Assembly (NCBI GenBank): GCA_964464755.1
Contig: CAYXGZ010000001.1
Location: forward strand, 1-64,000
Length of the DNA stretch: 64,000 bases
Direction: 5' to 3'
Source: CAYXGZ01 sp964464755
Lineage (GTDB): Bacteria > Planctomycetota > MHYJ01 > JACPRB01
The notes below the pieces were generated by a model. It saw nothing but the letters and a program-made list of their open reading frames with translations. It was not told the origin of the DNA and searched no databases. Within the stretch, counting starts at the first letter, position 1. Each line of letters starts with the position of its first letter. Made by a program: the position numbers and the translations under genes. This document shows, in pieces, positions 31,672-39,745 of the stretch.

Positions 31672-32495
31672 GCCGCCAGGCCGTCGGGCAGCTCGTCGTA
31701 CCCGGCGGCCCGGGCGCGGCGGTGCAGGTCGGCGATCGGCTCGTAGGCGGAGAGCGGCAGGAAGTCCACGCCGTCGAGCAGCAGCTCGGCGGCCGGCCCG
31801 GCGATCCGCGGATCCGCGAAGGCGGCCGCGAGGGCGTCCTGCAGCAGCTCCACGACCTCCCCGGGCGTCGCGGCGGACGTGACGTAGGGAGGGGCGGCCA
31901 CCGCGGGGGTCACGGCCAGCACGCGCAGGCCCTCGAGGGCCGACGGGCGGTGCCGGCGCAGCAGCGCGAGCACGACGTTGTCGATCGACGCGACGTCCGC
32001 GGCCCCGCGGGCGAGGAGCTCGAGGCTGCCGACGTGGTCGCCGCTCACCTCGACGGACGCGAAGAAGCGGCCGCTCCGCGCGCAGGGCAGGACCATCCCG
32101 CGGAGGGCGTTCATCCCGGAGTGCGAGGTCGGGTTGTTGACGACGGCGCGGGCGCCGCGGAGTCCGGCGATCGAGCGGATCCGGGAGTCCGCGCGGACGA
32201 GGATGGAGCTCGAGTAGAGGGGGCCGCGGCACCCGGGGGCGGCGTAGCGGGGCGTGGCGACGACCCGGAGCCGGCCGCGCCCGCCGAGGACGGCGTCGAA
32301 GCCGCAGGCCTGGCTGAGCAGGAGGCCGGGGTCGGACCACTGGGCGTCGTAGGGCCTCCGGCGCTCGAGGGAGCGGGGGACGTCGGGCAGGCCGAGGCGC
32401 TCCAGGTGCTCCGCGACGAGGGCCCAGAGGGCGTCGGTCGCGGGGGCGGCCTCCGGGAGGTCGTACCACGGGAGGCTGGCCAGGGTCGTATTCAC
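31668..32495 (-). CDS. PhnD-like substrate-binding domain protein without signal peptide
   Basis: From GTG 32495 the product has 275 residues and matches the phosphate/phosphite/phosphonate-binding (PhnD-like) fold: YDLPEAAPATDALW near the start, LYSSSILVRADSRI, LRGARAVVNNPTSHSGMNAL and a C-terminal DGVDFLPLSAYEP. These proteins usually bind oxyanions for an ABC importer, but there is no signal peptide and no transporter gene nearby. Orphan cytoplasmic members are known. The GTG start has GGAGGG just before it; a longer frame to 32591 adds 32 unrelated residues. Confidence 0.75.
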   Translation of the reverse strand: MNTTLASLPWYDLPEAAPATDALWALVAEHLERLGLPDVPRSLERRRPYDAQWSDPGLLLSQACGFDAVLGGRGRLRVVATPRYAAPGCRGPLYSSSILVRADSRIRSIAGLRGARAVVNNPTSHSGMNALRGMVLPCARSGRFFASVEVSGDHVGSLELLARGAADVASIDNVVLALLRRHRPSALEGLRVLAVTPAVAAPPYVTSAATPGEVVELLQDALAAAFADPRIAGPAAELLLDGVDFLPLSAYEPIADLHRRARAAGYDELPDGLAA

Positions 32496-32578
32496 CCCCC
32501 TCCATACCGAGGGGGGCCGGATTCCTTTCGGGATAAATGGAGGCCGCATCCCGTAGACTGGGAGGAGAGACGCACCCC

Positions 32579-33820
32579 GTGGATGCCCCACCCAACCTGA
32601 TCCAGCAGCATGTCGACCGGCTGTCCGCGCTGCCGGCGCCGGAGCTCGTCTCCCCCGGGCGCGAGGCGGAGCTCCTGCTCGTGCTGCGCTCGCTGGGCTT
32701 CGTGGAGGACTCGGCCAACCTCGGCGCGCTCGCGGGCCGGATCGCGCTGGCGCTGCTGGACGGGGACCCCGTCGCGCGCCGCCGCTCGGGCCTGCTGGGC
32801 CGGACGCTGCTGGCGTCGCTCGAGGGCTCGGCGCAGGCCGCCGTGACGTCCGCCTACGCGGACCCGCTGAGGACGGCGCTGCTCGAGGAGGAGGACCCGC
32901 AGGTCCTCGACGCGCTCCCCGCGCTGGTCGGGGCCTGGAGCCGCCTGGCCGTCCAGCAGGGCCACTGGCCGATGCTGGGGAAGCTGCACGCGGAGGCGGT
33001 CGCCCCGCGGCTGCTGCGGCCCGGGACCCCTCCCGCGTTCGCGGAGCAGTTGAAGGCCTCGTTGAAGGGCATCGGCGGCGCGGAGAAGGAGCGCATCCTC
33101 GCGATGCTCCAGGCCGCGCCGAGCCGGCTCATCCGCGCGATCCGCCCCGCGGTGCTGTCGATCGGCGGCGCGGCCGTCGAGGACCTGGGCGCGCGGATCT
33201 TCGTCTCGGGGAGGCCGGAGGAGGCGCGCCGGGCCGCGACCATCCTCGGGAAGCTGGACGCCCCCGCGGCGGAGGCCCTGGCCCGGGAGCTGCCCGCGGG
33301 CGGGACGTCGGCCCGCGGCCGGCGGCTGCTCGAGGTGATCGACGCGCTGGCCCCGCCGAACCTGGCCTCGACGCTGGCCGCCTGCCTCGACCACGCGGAC
33401 CCGGGGGTCCGCGCCGCGGCGGCGTCGGCGCTCCTGCGCCTGGGCCGGGGCTACGCGCTCGTCGTGTCGCGCTCGGTGCTCGCCGCGGGCGGCGAGTCGG
33501 CCGCGGGGCTCGAGGTGCTGAGGATCGCCCGGGCGCTGGAGCTGCGCGAGCTGGTGCCGGACCTCGTGCGGATCGCGACGTCGACGCGGCACGTGGATCG
33601 CTTCGAGGCGGCGATCCGGGCGCTGGCGGCCTTCCCGGTCGCGGCGGCGCTGCCGGCCTTCAAGGCCGCGCTGGGGAAGCCCGCGGCGTCGCCGCCGGCG
33701 GACCTGGCGCGCCGGCTGAGGAGCCTCGCGGCGGCCGCGTGCGCGAAGATCGACACGCCCGAGGCCCGGCAGCTGGCGGCGAAGGAGGCGAGGGACCTGG
33801 GCGACTCGATGAAGCGCTAG
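32579..33820 (+). CDS. HEAT-repeat protein
   Basis: The 413-residue product is almost all helical, with repeats of the type ADPGVRAAAASALLRLG and LRIARALELRELVPDL that are typical of HEAT or PBS-lyase-like repeats. No signal peptide or membrane helix is seen, so it is probably a cytoplasmic scaffold or adaptor. The GTG at 32579 is chosen because GGAGGAGA lies eight bases upstream. A TAGACT box (32554-32559) may be its promoter. The end overlaps the convergent gene 33817-34248 by four bases. Confidence 0.7.
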   Translation: MDAPPNLIQQHVDRLSALPAPELVSPGREAELLLVLRSLGFVEDSANLGALAGRIALALLDGDPVARRRSGLLGRTLLASLEGSAQAAVTSAYADPLRTALLEEEDPQVLDALPALVGAWSRLAVQQGHWPMLGKLHAEAVAPRLLRPGTPPAFAEQLKASLKGIGGAEKERILAMLQAAPSRLIRAIRPAVLSIGGAAVEDLGARIFVSGRPEEARRAATILGKLDAPAAEALARELPAGGTSARGRRLLEVIDALAPPNLASTLAACLDHADPGVRAAAASALLRLGRGYALVVSRSVLAAGGESAAGLEVLRIARALELRELVPDLVRIATSTRHVDRFEAAIRALAAFPVAAALPAFKAALGKPAASPPADLARRLRSLAAAACAKIDTPEARQLAAKEARDLGDSMKR

Positions 33821-34248
33821 TCGAGGTCGGTGAGCCGGCGGACCTTCTCGCGGACCTCGTTCTCCTGCTCCTGCACGAACTTCCCGAACATCTCGTCCCA
33901 GGTCTTGAGCAGGTTCAGGATCTGCCGGAAGCACGCGGTGGCCGTGATGCGCTGGAGCTCGCCGACGGCGCGGGAGACCTCGGCGGGGTCGGGCTTCTTC
34001 TTCGACTTCGTCGTGCGCTTGTGGAAGCCGACGAGGATCATCTCGAGCAGGTCCGGGGGGAGGAAGCCCGCGAGCTCGCCGCCGAGGCGGCGGAGCCGCG
34101 CCAGCTCCTCGGGCTTGAGCGGCCGGCCGAAGTCCGAGGCCTGGCCGACGAAGCACTTCGAGCAGAACCAGCTGCCCCAGAGCTCGACCCCCTCGCGGGC
34201 GTCGAGCTCGACGCCGCAGGCGGAGCAGGGCCGGTGATCGCGGGGCAC
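33817..34248 (-). CDS. Zinc-ribbon protein, unknown
   Basis: The 143-residue product has an N-terminal Cys4 unit (CSACGVEL and CSKCF, residues 8-33) and a helical remainder with KKKPDPAEVSRAVGE and EMFGKFVQEQENE, possibly coiled. It looks like a small regulatory or adaptor protein. GTG 34248 follows TAGACT by eight bases. Confidence 0.6.
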   Translation of the reverse strand: MPRDHRPCSACGVELDAREGVELWGSWFCSKCFVGQASDFGRPLKPEELARLRRLGGELAGFLPPDLLEMILVGFHKRTTKSKKKPDPAEVSRAVGELQRITATACFRQILNLLKTWDEMFGKFVQEQENEVREKVRRLTDLD

Positions 34249-34256
34249 GGGGGAGG

Positions 34257-34262
34257 AGTCTA
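34257..34262 (-). promoter_or_regulatory. -10 box TAGACT, leaderless start at 34248
   Basis: TAGACT ends eight bases before GTG 34248 on the minus strand, the longest spacing in the set. Confidence 0.45.
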
Positions 34263-34288
34263 CGCGCCGGGCCCCCGGATCGCCATGC

Positions 34289-34792
34289 CTATACCGCGGG
34301 CGGCTCCATCTTCATCTGGGCCCAGTCCTCGCGGGCGGGCCCGTAGATGCCGGGCGGCTTGAGCCCGGCCTGGCGCATCAGCACCGTCATCTGGCCGCGG
34401 TGGTGGACCTGGTGGGCCATCAGGGCGGCGAGCACGAGGCCGCGCTTCCAGACCTGGCCGTACATCGGCACGTCGTCCTCGAGCATCGAGTCCTTCCAGG
34501 CCGCGGGGAGGGCCCGGCGGAAGTCGGCGTCGGCGGCCCGGTACGCGGCGGCGATGGCCTTCGCGGAGGCGGGGGGCGGGGCGTCGTGGGCCGGGCCGGC
34601 GACCTTGAGGCCGGCGTGGCCGGGCATCTCGGGCAGCGTCTGGACGAGGTGCCAGGCGATGCGCCCGAGCGTGCGGTCCTTCGGGGCGACCTGCTGCGCC
34701 AGCGAGGCGTCCGTGAGGGCGTCGAGCACCTTCGCGGTGGCGGCGGCCTCGAAGTCCCAGTCGACGAGGAACTCGCGGATCGATCGGTACAT
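34289..34792 (-). CDS. DinB family protein
   Basis: The 167-residue product fits the DinB four-helix bundle: RIAWHLVQTLPEM in the second helix and MAHQVHHRGQMTVLMRQAG in the fourth give the three metal-binding His residues. DinB-fold proteins include thiol-dependent enzymes such as bacillithiol transferases, but the substrate here is unknown. GAGGAGG lies six bases before the ATG, with TATCCT further upstream. Confidence 0.8.
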   Translation of the reverse strand: MYRSIREFLVDWDFEAAATAKVLDALTDASLAQQVAPKDRTLGRIAWHLVQTLPEMPGHAGLKVAGPAHDAPPPASAKAIAAAYRAADADFRRALPAAWKDSMLEDDVPMYGQVWKRGLVLAALMAHQVHHRGQMTVLMRQAGLKPPGIYGPAREDWAQMKMEPPAV

Positions 34793-34830
34793 GGCGTCCT
34801 CCTCGCGGCTCAGGATAGCGCGGTCGGGCG

Positions 34831-34870
34831 GAAAACGAAACCACCCCCGGCTCCTCGCGGAACCGGGGGC
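34831..34870 (-). terminator. Intrinsic terminator of the kelch gene
   Basis: On the minus strand after the stop at 34889, CCCCCGG and CCGGGGG arms (34863-34869 and 34844-34850) form a stem with a 12-base loop, followed by a T-rich run (34831-34840). This is a standard rho-independent terminator, rare in this window. Confidence 0.75.
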
Positions 34871-34888
34871 GGCGGGATCGTCGGGGGA

Positions 34889-36685
34889 CTAGCGGCGGCG
34901 CAGGGTCGCGAGCGCGAGGCCCGCCAGGACGAGGGCGCCGAGGAGGCCGCCCCGGCCCGGCGTCGAGGCCGCGCAGGTGAGCCGGTCGCCGAAGAGGCCG
35001 TCGCCCTTGCCGTTGTCGATGTGGTTGTCCTCGAGGACCTTGAAGACCACGAGGTTGCTCCAGTTGCTCGGGTTGCCGCCGATGTCCAGGGCCCGGACGC
35101 GCCAGTAGTAGTCGCCGGGCTGGATCGCCATGTACATGTCGTACGTCGTGGTCGTCAGGCCGGTGGCCGAGCCGTAGAGCGTGGTGAACGTCGGGTCGCC
35201 GTAGGAGACCTGGAGCTCGTACGTGACGACGGGGCCGTTGTCGATGGAGTCGGTCCACTCGTAGGTGAGGTCGCCGCCCGGGGGGTCGGAGAACGTGATG
35301 TCCGAGATCGGGAAGACGGCCATCGGGGTCGAGGGGGGCTGGAGGTCGGCCTGGATGTCGGGGCTGGCCGCGTTGAACTCGTTCCAGCTGGGGACGCCGG
35401 CGACGCTGGGGACGTAGTTGCCGTCCTGGTCGACGATGCGCCAGCGCCAGTCGTAGCCGCCGTTGGCGGGGAAGTTGTAGACCGCCTGGACGACGCCCTG
35501 GGGCTGGAGGCCCGAGGTGACGGAGGGGACGCCGGAGTAGACGCCGCCGGAGGGCCGGACCTCGACCTCGAGGGCGACCTGCTGGGCCGGGACGTCGTTG
35601 TCGGTGATGGTCGCGGAGAACGTGACCGAGGTGCCCGTCCAGCCGCCGACCGGGGTCACCCCGAGCATGCCGATCTGCTGGACCGTGGCGGGGTTGCAGA
35701 GCGGGGGCGTCCCGAAGACGGGGGGCGTGTACTCCTCGAAGGAGGAGGGGGCGTAGTAGCCGCCGTAGACGTAGCCCTTGGTCGAGGTCGCGGCGCCGCC
35801 GTGCCAGTAGTGGGACTGGGTCGTGTTCGCGGCCAGGGTCCACGTGCCGTTCGCGCCGTTGTTCGGATCGAAGATCCAGGTGTTGTTCGGGTAGTAGTCA
35901 CCGCCCTGGACGAAGATGCGGTTCTTGAGCGAGAAGGCCGTGCCGTAGTCGGCGTAGTAGGTGGTGCCCCCCACGATCAGGTCGGCCCGCGGCGTCCAGG
36001 TGCCCAGGGCCCCCACGTTCGGGTCGAACTCCCAGCAGGTGCTGGTGGGGTTGTAGTTGTCGTCCTCGCCGCTGATGACGTAGATCTTGCCGGTCAGCTC
36101 GATGCCCGCGGAGCACTGGAGCCGGCGGGGGCCGGGCATGGGGGTCATGGCCCGCAGGGTGTCGGTGGCCGGATTGAGCTCGTCGAAGTTGGACTGGGCG
36201 GTGACGCCGCCGCCGCCGACGTAGACCCGGCCGCGGACGGTCGCGGCCTGCGCGTAGTACCGCTGGGTCCCGGGCAGGGTGATCGGAAGCGTGGTCCACT
36301 GGTTGGTCGTGATGTTGTACTTGTAGATGGAGCTCGAGTCCCAGTTCTCGTTGCCGAAGACGTAGATGTAGCCGCCGCCGTTGTACGAGACATAGGCGCC
36401 GCAGTGGCCGTAGGTGTAGATCTGCGGCATGTCGGCGAGCTGCAGCCAGATGTTCGTGGCGGGGTCGAAGCGCCGGGTGGGGGCCTGGGGGCCGGAGCCC
36501 CACCAGTCGCCGCCGTAGGAGTAGACGTAGACGCCGTCCGACACGAGGAGCTGCCCGCGCCCCGCGTTGGTCGTTGAAGCTTCGGCCGCCCAGCTGCCGG
36601 TCTGCGCGTGGGCCGGGAGGGAACTGAGCGCGACGGCCGCGAGGGCGAGTACGCCAGGAATCAAACCGGCCCGAAGAGTCCGCAT
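34889..36685 (-). CDS. Secreted kelch-repeat protein with C-terminal anchor
   Basis: The 598-residue product has a signal peptide (to about residue 28, ending AHAQ), kelch-type repeats (VYVYSYGGDWW, YIYVFGNENW, RVYVGGGGV, KIYVISGED and YVYGGYY, about 45-335), then two fibronectin-like regions, and ends in CAASTPGRGG, a hydrophobic helix and RRR. That tail has the Cys-Gly-helix-Arg layout of C-terminal sorting signals such as MYXO-CTERM or GlyGly-CTERM. It probably sits at the cell surface. Codons are less extreme here and the repeats carry many Asn and Tyr. A hairpin lies in its leader (36723-36738). Confidence 0.8.
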   Translation of the reverse strand: MRTLRAGLIPGVLALAAVALSSLPAHAQTGSWAAEASTTNAGRGQLLVSDGVYVYSYGGDWWGSGPQAPTRRFDPATNIWLQLADMPQIYTYGHCGAYVSYNGGGYIYVFGNENWDSSSIYKYNITTNQWTTLPITLPGTQRYYAQAATVRGRVYVGGGGVTAQSNFDELNPATDTLRAMTPMPGPRRLQCSAGIELTGKIYVISGEDDNYNPTSTCWEFDPNVGALGTWTPRADLIVGGTTYYADYGTAFSLKNRIFVQGGDYYPNNTWIFDPNNGANGTWTLAANTTQSHYWHGGAATSTKGYVYGGYYAPSSFEEYTPPVFGTPPLCNPATVQQIGMLGVTPVGGWTGTSVTFSATITDNDVPAQQVALEVEVRPSGGVYSGVPSVTSGLQPQGVVQAVYNFPANGGYDWRWRIVDQDGNYVPSVAGVPSWNEFNAASPDIQADLQPPSTPMAVFPISDITFSDPPGGDLTYEWTDSIDNGPVVTYELQVSYGDPTFTTLYGSATGLTTTTYDMYMAIQPGDYYWRVRALDIGGNPSNWSNLVVFKVLEDNHIDNGKGDGLFGDRLTCAASTPGRGGLLGALVLAGLALATLRRR

Positions 36686-36722
36686 GATTCAGCTCCCGTG
36701 TTGAAGGCGAGATCCGATCCCC

Positions 36723-36763
36723 GGGGCCGTCCGGCCCCTGGAGCCATCTCGTGGAAAGTTATA
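36723..36763 (-). promoter_or_regulatory. Promoter and leader hairpin of the kelch gene
   Basis: On the minus strand TATAAC (36758-36763) lies about 70 bases before the ATG. The leader holds a six-pair stem with tetraloop (36723-36738) and CGGGAG before the start. The remaining bases to 36885 show no gene; the stretch 36764-36840 is the most AT-rich nearby. Confidence 0.5.
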
Positions 36764-36885
36764 CAGCGCCCGGTCTGTGGAAAATTACAGGAATCGGAAC
36801 ATCCGCATCAAATATGCGCCTACCCCCCCTCGGGTTTTCCGGTTCCCCCCAACGAGGGGGCGTTCCGGGGGTAGATAATAGGAGC

Positions 36886-37740
36886 ATGAAAGCGCTCGCC
36901 CGGGGGCTCGCCGCCCTCCTCCTGCTCGGGGGCGTGGCCGCCACCGCCCAGGACAAGAAGTTCAAGAAATACGATGCCGACGGCGTCTGGTGGGCCGTCT
37001 CGGTCAAGGCGGCCGTCGACGAGGCCGGCGTCCGAAACGTCCCCATCCACTGGGTCGCCCTCCAGGTCGGCGACCCCAACAGCGCCAAGATGATCGACGG
37101 CGTCTACGGTTCCTCCGCCTTCATCAACGCGAGCCGGAACTGGGTCAACGTGGTCATGTGCAAGGAGGGCAACCACGAGGTCGAGGCCGTGATCGACGGC
37201 AAGGTCGTCAAGGTCTGCGCCAAGTTCTGGGGCATCCCCTGCGAGGCCCACGCCGAGTGCTTCCAGAACGGCTTCTCGCGCTTCAAGGAGCTCTCCACCG
37301 TCCCCGTCACCGTCGCCAGCGACGGCACCTGCGCGGAGTTCGAGCGCCTCCAGGGCGAGGCCAGCGCCTCCGCGATCCAGAAGATGATGCAGAAGGCCTC
37401 GGACAAGATCCCCGGCGAGAAGATCCCCGCGGGCGAGTACCGGGTGGGGCGGAAGCTGCTCGACGAGGCCGACGAGGCCTTCAAGGCCGAGGAGTGGAAG
37501 AAGGCGAACGACCGCTACACGGCGGTCTCGAAGTCGCCCCGCAAGGGGCTCCGGGACCTGGCCAACGCGGCCCTGAAGCGCTTCCAGGCCAAGGGCAACG
37601 AGCTCTTCATGGCGGCCAAGGACACCGCGGAGGTCGACAAGGAGGCGGGCCTCAAGGAGCTCCGCGTGGTCGCGGACGGCTTCAAGCCCTGGCCCTGCTC
37701 CAAGCTCGCCGCCGACCTCATCCGCGAGCTGGGGAAGTAG
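36886..37740 (+). CDS. Secreted thioredoxin-like protein with helical tail
   Basis: From ATG 36886 the product has 284 residues: a signal peptide (ends ATAQ), a region with NVVMCKEGNHEVEAVI, VVKVCAKFWGIPCEAHAEC and a VPVTVASDG strand that together resemble a degenerate thioredoxin fold, and a TPR-like helical tail (about 180-280) ending before the stop. It shares this plan with the selenoprotein candidate and the gene at the window end. Four Cys lie in the fold, but no exact CxxC. The 23-base overlap with the convergent GGDEF gene is unusual but both ends look normal. Confidence 0.65.
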   Translation: MKALARGLAALLLLGGVAATAQDKKFKKYDADGVWWAVSVKAAVDEAGVRNVPIHWVALQVGDPNSAKMIDGVYGSSAFINASRNWVNVVMCKEGNHEVEAVIDGKVVKVCAKFWGIPCEAHAECFQNGFSRFKELSTVPVTVASDGTCAEFERLQGEASASAIQKMMQKASDKIPGEKIPAGEYRVGRKLLDEADEAFKAEEWKKANDRYTAVSKSPRKGLRDLANAALKRFQAKGNELFMAAKDTAEVDKEAGLKELRVVADGFKPWPCSKLAADLIRELGK

Positions 37741-38371
37741 AACCCCCGGACCGCTTCGCCTCGTACATGCGCGAGTCCGCCTCCCGGAGCATCTCGTTGG
37801 CCGTGCGCCCCGGCGTCCACGAGGCCGCCCCGATCGAAAGCCCGGCTCCGGCCCGGGCCAGGCCCGGCGGGTCCTCGTTGACCGCGGCCCGTAGCCGCGC
37901 GGCGAATTCCGAGGCGCCCCCGGGATCCGACCCGGGGAGCAGCACCGCGAACTCGTCCCCCCCGATCCGGTAGGCCCGGTCGACGCCCCGCCGCAGGGAC
38001 CCCGACAGCACCCGGCCCACGCCGGCGAGCAGGCGATCGCCTTCCCGGTGCCCCAGGCGGTCGTTCACTCCCTTGAACCCGTCCAGGTCGATGAACAGGA
38101 GGACGAGGGGGCCCCCGGTGCGCTCGCAGCGGTGCAGTTCCCGGTCCAGGTCCTGGTCGAAGGTGCGCACGTTGTAGAGGCCCGTCAGGAAGTCCCGCTC
38201 GGCCAGGGCCTTCAACCGGTCGTGCTGCCGGCAGATCCCCCAGGCCCCCACCCCGACGAGCGCCGTGAGGATGAGGTCCGCGGCGATCTCCCCGGGATGC
38301 GTCGGCAGCCGGCCCGCCTCGAGGAGGTCCGAGAGCGTCGGCACGAGCATCAGGAGGTAGGTCCAGCGCAT
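37718..38371 (-). CDS. GGDEF diguanylate cyclase with two membrane helices
   Basis: The 217-residue product has two hydrophobic helices (about 3-20 and 29-47) and a GGDEF domain: FLTGLYNVRTF, LLFIDLDGFKGVND, and an intact GGDEF at 137-141. The product-inhibition site RxxD is present as RGVD (128-131), five residues before GGDEF. It should make cyclic di-GMP at the membrane, without a recognised sensor domain. Its 3' end overlaps the convergent gene 36886-37740 by 23 bases. Confidence 0.85.
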   Translation of the reverse strand: MRWTYLLMLVPTLSDLLEAGRLPTHPGEIAADLILTALVGVGAWGICRQHDRLKALAERDFLTGLYNVRTFDQDLDRELHRCERTGGPLVLLFIDLDGFKGVNDRLGHREGDRLLAGVGRVLSGSLRRGVDRAYRIGGDEFAVLLPGSDPGGASEFAARLRAAVNEDPPGLARAGAGLSIGAASWTPGRTANEMLREADSRMYEAKRSGGSTSPARG

Positions 38372-38387
38372 CGGGATCTGGTGGAGC

Positions 38388-39281
38388 CTACTCGAGGACC
38401 TTCGCCGACTTCACGAAGTCGAGCTTCGGGAACTCCTCCTCGAGGTACGCGTTGCCCTCCCGCAGCAACCGGCCCTGGCTGGGGCCGTTCCCGTCCGGCG
38501 CGCCCTCGCCGTAGCCCGAGTAGAGCTCCTCGACGGCCTTCATCCCCTCGACGACCTCGCCGAAGGGCGAGAAGCCCATGCGGTCCAGCGCCCGGTTGTC
38601 CTTCGTGTTGATGAAGAGCTGCGTGGTCCGGGTGTTGGGCCCCGCCGTCGCGTAGGTGACGAAGCCCCTCGCGTTCGACTTCACGACCGGATCGTCCTGG
38701 ATCGCCGCGCGCTCCCAGGCCGCCGCGACCCTGGGGTCGCCGTGGATGCCGAACTGCGCGACGAAGTTCGGCAGCACGCGGAAGAAGCGGCAGCCGTCGA
38801 AGTACCCGTTCTTCGCGAGGTTGTAGAAGCGGTCCGCGCCCAGGGGCGCCCAGGCCCGCGTCACCTTGATGACGACGTCGCCCCGCGTCGTCTCGAACTT
38901 CACCTTGAACTCCGCCGGGGCCTTCTGGTTCACGCGGGGGTCCTTCGGGTCGAGGATGGCCGGGCCGAGCTCCTTCAGCGTCCGCTTCCAGGGCCGCACC
39001 TCGGCCGCGAGCACGCCGGCCTTCACGAGCGGGTCGCCCGCCGCGAGCTTCTCCGCCTCGTCCCGCTTCACGCCCTTGAGGACCATGAGCGCGCCGCCGC
39101 CCTCGAGCGGGCCGCCCTGGGCCAGCGTCCCCTTCTCGACGAGCGCCTTCCAGTACGCGGCGTGGGCCTCGGTCGGCGCCTTCGCGTCCCACTTCGGGCC
39201 GGGCTTCAGCCACACGGCGAGGAAGTCCTCGGCGTCCTGGAACGCGAGGAGGGCGAGGGCGAGCAGGAGCAGCTTCGGCAT
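38388..39281 (-). CDS. Secreted YCII-like / cyclophilin-type peptidyl-prolyl isomerase fusion
   Basis: From ATG 39281 the product has 297 residues: a short signal peptide (MPKLLLLALALLAFQD), a YCII-like domain (about 18-100, with LAVWLKPGPKW and GGALMVLKGVK) and a cyclophilin-type PPIase (about 125-290: FETTRGDVVIKVTR, FYNLAKNGYFDGCRFFRVLP, FVAQFGIHGDP, TQLFINTKDNRAL and FSPFGEVVEGM). The PPIase would fold proteins outside the cytoplasm. The YCII part has no known role here. CGGAGG lies upstream of the ATG. Confidence 0.85.
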   Translation of the reverse strand: MPKLLLLALALLAFQDAEDFLAVWLKPGPKWDAKAPTEAHAAYWKALVEKGTLAQGGPLEGGGALMVLKGVKRDEAEKLAAGDPLVKAGVLAAEVRPWKRTLKELGPAILDPKDPRVNQKAPAEFKVKFETTRGDVVIKVTRAWAPLGADRFYNLAKNGYFDGCRFFRVLPNFVAQFGIHGDPRVAAAWERAAIQDDPVVKSNARGFVTYATAGPNTRTTQLFINTKDNRALDRMGFSPFGEVVEGMKAVEELYSGYGEGAPDGNGPSQGRLLREGNAYLEEEFPKLDFVKSAKVLE

Positions 39282-39334
39282 GCGGGGTTCCTCCGGTTGG
39301 GCAGCGGTTATACCATCGCGGGGCGCCGGGCGGA

Positions 39335-39340
39335 TATCCT
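39335..39340 (+). promoter_or_regulatory. -10 box TATCCT, leaderless start at 39348
   Basis: TATCCT ends seven bases before GTG 39348. Confidence 0.5.
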
Positions 39341-39347
39341 GTCGCCC

Positions 39348-39725
39348 GTGCTCCTGACCATCTTGTACGTGCGGGACCTCCGCGCGGCGGCGGCGTTCTA
39401 CTCGGCCGCGTTCGGGTGGCCGAGGACGGTCGACGAGCCGGTCTACGTCGAGTACCAGGCCGCCCCGGGCGCCCGGCTCGGCCTGATGCCGCAGGGGAGC
39501 ACGCGCCACTTCCTCGGCGCGGAGCTGGGCGCGCGGACGCCGTCCGACGGCTGCCCGCGGGCCGAGATCTACGCCCGCGTCGAGGATCCCGCGGCGGCCG
39601 GGGCCCGGCTCGAGGCGGCCGGGGCGCGCTGCACCTCGCCCCTGGCCCCGCGCGACTGGGGCGACGAGGCGGCCTACTACCTCGATCCGGACGGCTACGT
39701 GGTCGTGGTGGCGCGGGCTCGTTGA
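39348..39725 (+). CDS. VOC (glyoxalase/bleomycin resistance) family protein
   Basis: The 125-residue product is a single glyoxalase/VOC domain: LLTILYVRDLRAAAAFY at the start, AFGWPRT, and PLAPRDWGDEAAYYLDPDGYVVVVA at the end with the usual Asp-Pro-Asp turn. The ligand is unknown. GTG 39348 is chosen for TATCCT seven bases upstream and because the domain starts there. Confidence 0.8.
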   Translation: MLLTILYVRDLRAAAAFYSAAFGWPRTVDEPVYVEYQAAPGARLGLMPQGSTRHFLGAELGARTPSDGCPRAEIYARVEDPAAAGARLEAAGARCTSPLAPRDWGDEAAYYLDPDGYVVVVARAR

Positions 39726-39745
39726 CCCCGGTGGCCCGGTCCACC

